Below, in pieces: positions 35,441 through 42,154 of a stretch of 64,000 nt of DNA. Made by a program: the position numbers and the translations under genes. Numbering within the stretch: position 1 is the stretch's first letter; each line of letters begins with the position of its first letter. Source of the stretch: JBKEBQ01 sp047973225 (lineage in GTDB: Bacteria > Bacillota_I > Bacilli_A > Erysipelotrichales > Erysipelotrichaceae); contig JBKEBQ010000035.1 of assembly GCA_047973225.1 (NCBI GenBank), forward strand, positions 1-64,000, given 5' to 3'. The notes beneath the pieces are model-generated. The model had not been told where the DNA came from and did no database searches. It saw only the letters and a program-made list of their open reading frames with translations.

Positions 35441-36424
35441 CTATTCCATCTCAATAACAGCTTTATGCTGCTTTTTAATATCTTCCAGTTGGTCAAAACC
35501 AATGGCTTTTGCTACTGCTGTATTTATATAAACATTTAAATTTTCTTTAAATATTTTTACCGGTATATCTCTGGGGCTTTTTCCATTTAGTATTTGTAGA
35601 ACCATGTTACCACTTTCGCTTCCTAAATCTTCATAATCAATACCAACACTTGCCAAACCTCCATCTTGTACCATTGAATCAGCCCCAACAAAGAATGGTA
35701 TTTTTGCTTTTTTTGTTAGTGTAGATACGATATCCATCGTTGATGCAATGGTATTGTCATTGGGTGCAAAGATGATGTCAGTTTTATCAATGAGTGTTTG
35801 CGTAGCACTTTGTACCTCTCCCGTGTTAACGGCTGGAGTAGCGATTACTTCAAGCTTGTACTGTTTAGCATACGCTTCTACTTTTTTTAAATGGGACATT
35901 GAATTTGCTTCTCCTGAATTGTATAAAAAGCCAATGGTTTTTGTTTTTGGATACATTTCCATCGCTAAGTCCAAAATCATGGCTACTTGAATTTCATCAC
36001 TCGTACCTGTGATGTTTCCCTCTGGTTTTTCTAAATTTTTTACGAGTCCCGCACCAACAGGGTCACTTACCGCAGAAAATATAACCGGAATATCACTCGC
36101 AAAATTAGCTGCTGCCATTGCACTTGGTGTGGCGATTGCCACCATCACATCCACCTCATCATCTTTAAATTGTTGGCAAATCGTTGTTAGTAAACTTTGA
36201 TCATTGCTTGCATTCTTATAGATAATATCAATGTTTTTATCACTTTTTTCGATTGCTTTGATCGTTGCTTTACGAATTGTATCAAGCGATGGATGTTCTA
36301 CAATTTGTACAATTCCAACCTTAAATACTTCTGTTTTTGCATTCGCATCTTCCTTTGTATTCTTACATGCACTTATCCCAAATACTAAAATAAAACTCAT
36401 AGCCAAACATTGTAACTTTTTCAT
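35441..36424 (-). CDS. trpX: ABC importer substrate-binding lipoprotein, TrpX-like
   Basis: 327 residues. Lipoprotein signal ending FGISACKN. The rest is a two-lobe periplasmic-binding fold of the ABC_sub_bind family: VGIVQIVEHPSLDTIRKA, AIATPSAMAA, IPVIFSAVSDPVGAGLV, and DYEDLGSESGNMVLQIL near the end. AGGAGG precedes the ATG. The T-box leader directly upstream ends in a terminator 48 bases before the start, so uncharged tRNA-Trp should switch the operon on. Confidence 0.88.
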   Translation of the reverse strand: MKKLQCLAMSFILVFGISACKNTKEDANAKTEVFKVGIVQIVEHPSLDTIRKATIKAIEKSDKNIDIIYKNASNDQSLLTTICQQFKDDEVDVMVAIATPSAMAAANFASDIPVIFSAVSDPVGAGLVKNLEKPEGNITGTSDEIQVAMILDLAMEMYPKTKTIGFLYNSGEANSMSHLKKVEAYAKQYKLEVIATPAVNTGEVQSATQTLIDKTDIIFAPNDNTIASTMDIVSTLTKKAKIPFFVGADSMVQDGGLASVGIDYEDLGSESGNMVLQILNGKSPRDIPVKIFKENLNVYINTAVAKAIGFDQLEDIKKQHKAVIEME

Positions 36425-36476
36425 TTTTGTTTCCTCCTATATGTTTGTTTATGATGCATTATCAGCGCCGATACAT

Positions 36477-36720
36477 AAAAAAACTTGCCCTCGGTATAAA
36501 AATATACCTCAAGGACAAGTGTAAAAAACACATGCGGTGCCACCTTGTTTGACGAAAACGCCCAACTTTCAAATGCTATCACATTCTTAACCCTATAACG
36601 TGGGTAAACGTCTTGAATACTAACTATCACTAGTTTTCATCTAGCTCTCATGGGTCCATTTACAAAACAGCATCTCTATTGACTTACACCAACCGCCAAC
36701 TCTCTATAAGCGCTTATTAT
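36477..36720 (-). promoter_or_regulatory. T-box leader, tryptophan (UGG) specifier
   Basis: Minus-strand leader of trpXYZ. The T-box core AAGGTGGCACCGC (36546-36534) matches the antiterminator consensus whose bulge pairs with the tRNA NCCA end. The stem I region opens with AGAGAG and GGTTGGTGTAAG. Specifier-loop sequence TGGACC at 36658-36653 places codon UGG (36658-36656). The competing terminator has arms CTTGTCCTTGAGGTATA and TATACCGAGGGCAAG and a T run, 36520-36477. Uncharged tRNA-Trp is predicted to stabilise the antiterminator. Confidence 0.87.
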
Positions 36721-36749
36721 GTTTTATCTCCCAATCAGTGATTTATTAA

Positions 36750-36778
36750 AAACTACCACATTTGAAATCATGTGTCAA
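36750..36778 (-). promoter_or_regulatory. Promoter of the T-box/trpXYZ operon
   Basis: On the minus strand TTGACA (36778-36773), 17-base spacer, TAGTTT (36755-36750). The -35 is perfect, the -10 poor. It sits 30 bases before the start of the T-box leader. Confidence 0.45.
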
Positions 36779-36874
36779 GAATATGGGAAAATTAAGCATG
36801 CATCTCTATAAAAGTTAGAATGCATTGCTGATAAACTACCCTAAGCTGTCCACAACTTTTTCTATAGTTAACTT

Positions 36875-37624
36875 TTAATAATCATTGGATGTCATGATAT
36901 CCTTTGCCTTTATATTCTTGTTTGTATAACGGGCACTATTTTTTTCTTTGGTATGATGAATTGCATTTAGGGGGCAAAAAGATATACATGCCATACATTG
37001 TTGGCATGTATGTTTAAATTCTACTTTTTTATGTATATTAATATTATTAGCAACACATACTTTTTTACAAACTCCGCACAAGTTGCATTTTTCATCAATA
37101 TAAAACTTTTCATCTTCTATACCGATACGTTTAGGTTTAGTAAATTTCGCAATGATATTACCCACCCTTCTTAGTACAAAGTTTTTCTTATTTTCTTTTG
37201 TGTGGATACCTATATTTCTAATAATTTTTTGTATTTCTGTATTATACCGATTTTCTTTACTTTTTACTTTTTCCATATCAAACAATGGAATAAAATTATC
37301 TTCCATTAATAATTCTGTTGTATAATCTACGATAAAATTATAGTTATTCATTAAACTTTTTGTATTAAAAGAAAACATTCCATACGTACAAATGGAAAAA
37401 ATATAGTTTGCCTTTATATTCACCTTATTTAAAAATTCATCTACCATATCGGGAATCCCCAGATAGTAGACAGGAAAAATGATACCCACTGTATCACTTT
37501 CTACTACCCATTTATGGGTAGCTAAGAGCTGGGGAATGGAAAGCATTTCCCCTTGAAAACTACGTGAGATTTCATTTGCCACATAGAGGCTATTACCCGT
37601 CCCACTAAAATAAAGTATTTTCAT
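36875..37624 (-). CDS. EFR1-type flavodoxin-ferredoxin fusion
   Basis: 249 residues. The N-terminal half is a flavodoxin-like domain (phosphate loop YFSGTGNSLYVAN, then IIFPVYYLGIPDMV). The C-terminal half has two 4Fe-4S clusters, CNLCGVCKKVC and CQQCMACISFCP. This is the EFR1 family, an electron carrier of anaerobes whose partner enzymes are mostly unknown. The gene overlaps its MerR regulator by 20 bases and is transcribed with it. Confidence 0.88.
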   Translation of the reverse strand: MKILYFSGTGNSLYVANEISRSFQGEMLSIPQLLATHKWVVESDTVGIIFPVYYLGIPDMVDEFLNKVNIKANYIFSICTYGMFSFNTKSLMNNYNFIVDYTTELLMEDNFIPLFDMEKVKSKENRYNTEIQKIIRNIGIHTKENKKNFVLRRVGNIIAKFTKPKRIGIEDEKFYIDEKCNLCGVCKKVCVANNINIHKKVEFKHTCQQCMACISFCPLNAIHHTKEKNSARYTNKNIKAKDIMTSNDY

Positions 37625-38066
37625 CTATTTCCCTCCTAAGCAATGCAAATTGTTTTTCTACTAATGTATCAATCTTAATTTCTCCCTTTATTCTGTCTAC
37701 TCTTTTTTCAAACAAAATATTTTTAGAATGTTTTAAAATTTTAATGTTACTTTCTAAACTTTCCAACAATACCTCACTATCCTTTATTTTTTTATTTATA
37801 ATATCTAAGCTATGCTCTAAATTTTCATAATATGGATGTTCCTTTCTATTCCCTTTGTTTCTCATGATAACTTTAATATCTTTTAGTGACATTCCCGCAT
37901 ATTTCATAACTTCAATATATTTATACTTTAAAATATCTTCGTTCGTATAATATCTATAATTATTTCGTTTTCTTTTTGGTTTCAACAAATTTATTTTATC
38001 GTAATATCGTAATGTATACACTGATACCTTTAATATTTTTGATACTTCTAAAACAGAATATTCCAT
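37605..38066 (-). CDS. MerR family transcriptional regulator
   Basis: 153 residues. Helix-turn-helix at the N-terminus (MEYSVLEVSKILKVSVYTLRYYDKINLL would span residues 1-28), then the wing (KRKRNNYRYYTNEDILKYKY) and a coiled-coil dimerisation helix from about residue 80. No cysteine-rich metal site is seen in the C-terminal part, so a redox or small-molecule signal is more likely than a metal. AGGTGG precedes the ATG. It probably controls its own promoter at 38087-38117. Confidence 0.88.
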   Translation of the reverse strand: MEYSVLEVSKILKVSVYTLRYYDKINLLKPKRKRNNYRYYTNEDILKYKYIEVMKYAGMSLKDIKVIMRNKGNRKEHPYYENLEHSLDIINKKIKDSEVLLESLESNIKILKHSKNILFEKRVDRIKGEIKIDTLVEKQFALLRREIDENTLF

Positions 38067-38086
38067 TATCTACACCACCTAAAATA

Positions 38087-38117
38087 ATAATAACATTATA
38101 GTAAACTCTAATGTCAA
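38087..38117 (-). promoter_or_regulatory. MerR-type promoter with 19-bp spacer and operator
   Basis: On the minus strand TTGACA (38117-38112), a 19-base spacer and TATTAT (38092-38087). The spacer contains the inverted repeat ATTAGAGT-TT-ACTATAAT (38112-38095), one mismatch. A too-long spacer filled by a dyad is the hallmark of MerR-activated promoters, where the regulator twists the DNA. Confidence 0.7.
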
Positions 38118-38226
38118 CAATTTCTTCGCACTGAATATTTTTTTGTGAAACTTTCTCTAGTTGCATACATATAGACATTTAAAAGTGTTCATACTACAAT
38201 AAAAGTCATATCTGAGGTATTTATCT

Positions 38227-39780
38227 ATGCTAACATTATTCACTAATTTTATTCTTGCCTTGTCGCCTATTCTTTGGTTGATATTTGCGTTAACAAAACT
38301 AAATCTCCCTGGTTACAAAGTCGCTTTTATTTCTCTATGTATTGCTTTTGTGAATGCGATTGTTATTTGGCATATGTCAGCATGGCTTGCAGCAAGTGCT
38401 GCTTTGGAAGGTATTGTTATGGCAATATGGCCCATTTCCTTAGTGATCGTTGCTGCTGTTTTTACTTATAATTTAACTGTTTATTCCGGTGCTATGGAGG
38501 TTATAAAATCTTTGATCACTTCATTAAGCAATGACCAAAGAGTCTTGGTCATTCTTATTGGTTGGTGCTTTGGTGGTTTTTTAGAAGGTATGGCTGGTTT
38601 TGGTAGTGCTGTTGCTATTCCTGCTAGTATGTTATATGCACTGGGATTCTCTCCTGTAAAATCAATTCTAGTATGTTTGGTTGCAAATGGGATGCCAACG
38701 ATGTTTGGCTCCATCGGTATCCCCACCGTTACTCTTTCCAATATATTGACGCTTGATCCCCAAATGCTCGGATTTGTGCAAGTTTTACAAGCATTCCCTT
38801 TACTTTTTATCTCCCCATTCATGATGGTTATCATAATCGGAGATGGTCTAAAATCCTTAAAAGGGCATCTTTCTTTTCTCACTATTTCTGCCCTTAGTTT
38901 TATCCTTCCTGAATTATTAATCGCAAGATTTGTTGGTGCTGAACTTGCAGTTGTGGTTGGTTCGGTTGCTTCTATGGTATGCTGTTTATTGTATGTAAAA
39001 TATCATCGCCAGCAAACACCTAAGCAATATTATATCTACGTGGAAAGTCTACAGGAAAACATTACACTTAAAAAAGCACTCATTGCATTTTCTCCTTTTA
39101 TACTTATTTTTATTGTTTTATTAAGTGTCAGTAAACTGGTACCTTTTATCTATAATCCGCTTATGCAAATACAATCATCTCTCTTCATCTATCAAGGAGA
39201 AAATGTAACTCCCTATTCCATTGTTTGGTTGGCAACACCTGGCACTTTAATCTTGTTGTCTGCGATATTGAGCGCTTTTATTCAAAAAATTCACTATAGG
39301 AGCGTGATTCGTGTCTTTATCAATACTTTCATGCAAATGAAAAATACGATCATGACAATGATAGCGGTTCTCGCCACTTCTAAGATTATGGGCTATAGTG
39401 GTATGACAAGTTCAATTGCAAACTTTCTTGTTTCTGTATTGGGAAATTTTTATCCTTTCGCCGCTCCTTTGGTTGGGGCTTTGGGAACCTTTGTTACAGG
39501 AAGTGGGACAAGTTCTGGTGTGCTTTTTGGAAATGTGCAATTGGATGCCGCACAGGCTATTCATGTCAATCCTTACTGGCTTGCTGCAGCAAATTCACTT
39601 GGAACTGGAGCTGGTAAAATGTTATCTCCACAAACCATTGCGATTGGCTGTGCTGCGACTTCACTGGTTGGAAAAGATGGTGAAATCTTAAAAAAAATTG
39701 CACCGTATGCTTTAGGTTATCTAATCCTTATGTCTTTCATTGTTTATTTTGGACAAGGGTTATGGACCTTGTTAGCTTAA
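38227..39780 (+). CDS. lctP: L-lactate permease (LctP family)
   Basis: 517 residues with 12 or more membrane helices. The family signature FLEGMAGFGSAVAIPASMLYAL and GNVQLDAAQAIHVNPYWLAAANSLGTGAGKMLSPQTIAIGCAA-type C-terminal core are present. Moves lactate or glycolate with protons. GAGGT sits upstream of the ATG. Divergent from the merR-EFR1 pair, with a 160-base shared promoter region. An L-lactate dehydrogenase gene lies 16 kb away in the same window. Confidence 0.92.
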   Translation: MLTLFTNFILALSPILWLIFALTKLNLPGYKVAFISLCIAFVNAIVIWHMSAWLAASAALEGIVMAIWPISLVIVAAVFTYNLTVYSGAMEVIKSLITSLSNDQRVLVILIGWCFGGFLEGMAGFGSAVAIPASMLYALGFSPVKSILVCLVANGMPTMFGSIGIPTVTLSNILTLDPQMLGFVQVLQAFPLLFISPFMMVIIIGDGLKSLKGHLSFLTISALSFILPELLIARFVGAELAVVVGSVASMVCCLLYVKYHRQQTPKQYYIYVESLQENITLKKALIAFSPFILIFIVLLSVSKLVPFIYNPLMQIQSSLFIYQGENVTPYSIVWLATPGTLILLSAILSAFIQKIHYRSVIRVFINTFMQMKNTIMTMIAVLATSKIMGYSGMTSSIANFLVSVLGNFYPFAAPLVGALGTFVTGSGTSSGVLFGNVQLDAAQAIHVNPYWLAAANSLGTGAGKMLSPQTIAIGCAATSLVGKDGEILKKIAPYALGYLILMSFIVYFGQGLWTLLA

Positions 39781-39966
39781 TTCCTACCTTTTCTTAGAAA
39801 GATACAATTTTATCGTTTCTTGTTACAAAAAGGTCCTTTGCTGGTAAATACAATTGACCTTTTATCGTGTACTTTATTTATGAAAACATATTTTCTTGCC
39901 TCAAATTCTAAAAAATGCATTTATTTCCATACTGATATTGATTCTGAAATTTTCATATTATTACCA

Positions 39967-40010
39967 AAAAATGAGGACCTCTTCTTTCTAAGATCCTCAT
40001 TGCTCTTTTT
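39967..40010. terminator. Bidirectional terminator
   Basis: AATGAGGA (39970-39977) pairs with TCCTCATT (39994-40001), loop 16 bases, T runs on both strands. It lies between the converging lctP and the PTS IID gene. Confidence 0.7.
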
Positions 40011-40809
40011 ATAATAATCCGATGAAAGAACAACCAATTGCTAAAATGATCGTCCCTATAATTAAAACTACTGGACTGATTTGACGTTTTTTTAATAAAT
40101 AGAAAATGCCTAGCGTATATAACATTGGTAATAAGTTAGGAATAATTTTATCAAAAAACTCTGTCTGCACAGGAACTTCAATTCCCCCATCTACTTTTAT
40201 AACTGGTAATAGATTGATACTTACATAATTCGCAATTAATGCCCCAATTACCGTAATCCCTAAGATGGTTGCAGAGTTTGAAATGATCACAGAATTTTCT
40301 GTCAACATATCAATTGAGCGTGTTCCCAAACGATATCCCAATTTTGTCCATACAATACGTAATGACCATATAACCACATAAACACTCACAAAAATAATAG
40401 GTCCTAAAATATTTCCTTCTGTCGCAAATGAACAAGATATTCCCGCAACAATTGGCAATACGGTAAACCAAAAAATAGCATCTCCAATACCTGCAATCGG
40501 TCCAAATAAAGCCACTTTCAATCCTTTGATTAAATCTCTACTTTCACCATTTTCTTCCAAAGATATTAATAATCCCATTAAAAATCCAACAAAATTTGGA
40601 TGTGTATTGATAAACTCCATATTATCAATCATCGCTGCGCTTAATCCTTCTTTGTCATCTTTGTATATTTTTTCTAAAATTGGAAGCTGTGCCCAAGTCC
40701 AACCACCTGCTTGCATTCTTTCATAGGAGAAAGATGCTTGCAACAAAGATGATCTGATTCCTAACTTCGTAATATCCTTATCTGTCAACACACGTTTAGA
40801 TTCCTTCAT
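40009..40809 (-). CDS. PTS mannose-family IID component
   Basis: 266 residues. Membrane subunit of the sugar-import complex. N-terminal LLQASFSYERMQAGGWTWAQLPILEKIY is the IID signature; C-terminal hydrophobic helices follow. The start at 40809 (MKESKRV) has GGAGG upstream; the frame extends five codons further. It overlaps the IIC gene by 14 bases and ends the IIB-IIC-IID operon. Confidence 0.94.
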   Translation of the reverse strand: MKESKRVLTDKDITKLGIRSSLLQASFSYERMQAGGWTWAQLPILEKIYKDDKEGLSAAMIDNMEFINTHPNFVGFLMGLLISLEENGESRDLIKGLKVALFGPIAGIGDAIFWFTVLPIVAGISCSFATEGNILGPIIFVSVYVVIWSLRIVWTKLGYRLGTRSIDMLTENSVIISNSATILGITVIGALIANYVSINLLPVIKVDGGIEVPVQTEFFDKIIPNLLPMLYTLGIFYLLKKRQISPVVLIIGTIILAIGCSFIGLL

Positions 40810-41593
40810 TTTGACTGCCTCCATTCCCTTGTTCTAGTGCTTCTACAATATCCATTTTTCGCTGTTTCGCGCCATAAAAATCCAACAATGCAAAAATTGT
40901 TCCTAATAATGCAACGGGTAATAAATTTGCCATATCAATATAGGTAGCCATTAAAAATCCAGCAATTAAATATGGAATATATTTCGCTTTCATCATGACT
41001 CTTAACAACATACCAAATCCAATTGCCGGAAGGATACCACCTGCTACCTCTAATCCATGTGTGATAAATTCTGGCAATGAATTGACAACATTACTCATTG
41101 CTTCTTGCGCAACATAGGTACATAGAAACACAACAATTCCATAGGTAATTGCCACAATTCCAATCGTTGTTAAATTTAGTTTTCGAAAACCTTTAACATC
41201 TGCAGTTTCTGCTAAATGATCTGCCTTACCCATGAAAAATGAAAATGCTGAATAGAAAAATAAAATAACATATTGCATTAAAAATGAAAATGGTAAGCAT
41301 AAACCTAATGCAATTTCTGGACTTGAACCTGTGGTATACGCCAACACTGTTCCCATAAATCCTGCCAAAACCGGGTTAGGAGGTTGTGTTCCCCCTGCAG
41401 GAGTCAATCCCGCAAATGCCAACTCAATCAAAGCTCCACACTTCAAACCCAATGTTATATCACCTAAGATAACACCGGTAATGGTTGATACAATTAATGG
41501 TCGAAAGATAAAAAATGCTTCTAACCAATAATCAACTCCGATAATGATTGCTGCTAAAGCAAGCATTATCCCTTGTAATAATGTAATTTCCAT
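40796..41593 (-). CDS. PTS mannose-family IIC component
   Basis: 265 residues. Sugar-translocating membrane subunit with several helices; the conserved GLTPAGGTQPPNPVLAGFMG loop and IALGLCLPFSFLMQY mark the mannose/fructose/sorbose group. AAAGGAG precedes the ATG. Twelve bases separate it from the IIB gene. Exact sugar not readable. Confidence 0.94.
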   Translation of the reverse strand: MEITLLQGIMLALAAIIIGVDYWLEAFFIFRPLIVSTITGVILGDITLGLKCGALIELAFAGLTPAGGTQPPNPVLAGFMGTVLAYTTGSSPEIALGLCLPFSFLMQYVILFFYSAFSFFMGKADHLAETADVKGFRKLNLTTIGIVAITYGIVVFLCTYVAQEAMSNVVNSLPEFITHGLEVAGGILPAIGFGMLLRVMMKAKYIPYLIAGFLMATYIDMANLLPVALLGTIFALLDFYGAKQRKMDIVEALEQGNGGSQNEGI

Positions 41594-41605
41594 AGTCTTT
41601 CTCCT

Positions 41606-42082
41606 TTATTTTTTGATTACTTCTTTGTTGTCGCCTGGTACATCTTGGCAATACACATGCACACCTTTTTCTACTAAGAATTTTAAATCTTCCATATCTG
41701 CGTCATCTACATATACTTTTTTAGTAATGGACCGTTTCCCATCACTAAAATGCATATTCCCAACATTTACTGCTTTGATTGGAACACTCAACTCCACAAG
41801 TTTTCGTACTGCTTTTGGTGTTTTTACAACAATAAATATCTTTTGCGACGGTGCTGCTTTGCCAATCACCTCTGCGGTTTGTGCAATGCTAAAAAAGCGT
41901 ACACCTACACCTGATGACTTTGCGGTTACGGACATAATTGTTTGTTGCATTTTGTCATTTGCCACATCATCATCGGCAACAACAATTAAATTTGCGCCAA
42001 GCGTCTTCGTCCACGTCACCCCAACTTGTCCATGAACTAAACGATTATCAATTCGTGTAAGCAAAATATTTGGTTCACTCAT
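41606..42082 (-). CDS. PTS mannose-family IIB component (operon copy)
   Basis: 158 residues. Phosphotransfer subunit: phospho-acceptor His17 lies in TRIDNRLVHGQVG. The start at 42082 (MSEPN) follows GGAGGTGAG; a frame upstream runs through the sigma-54 promoter and is rejected. The first gene after the -24/-12 promoter. No IIA gene accompanies it, so a IIA must be supplied from elsewhere (the IIA-like domain inside the LevR protein is regulatory). Confidence 0.94.
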   Translation of the reverse strand: MSEPNILLTRIDNRLVHGQVGVTWTKTLGANLIVVADDDVANDKMQQTIMSVTAKSSGVGVRFFSIAQTAEVIGKAAPSQKIFIVVKTPKAVRKLVELSVPIKAVNVGNMHFSDGKRSITKKVYVDDADMEDLKFLVEKGVHVYCQDVPGDNKEVIKK

Positions 42083-42114
42083 AGTACTCTCACCTCCATT
42101 TTCACTATTATATA

Positions 42115-42130
42115 AGCAAAAAGTGTGCCA
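42115..42130 (-). promoter_or_regulatory. Sigma-54 (-24/-12) promoter of the PTS operon
   Basis: On the minus strand TGGCACACTTTTTGCT. GG and GC are separated by ten bases, as sigma-54 requires, and the match to TGGCAC-N5-TTGCW is complete. It lies 33 bases before the IIB ATG, between the activator gene's stop and the operon. Upstream, at 42133-42147, lies a TGTCGACA palindrome, a candidate part of the activator site. Confidence 0.88.
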
Positions 42131-42154
42131 ACACATTGTCGACACACCAGCCAG

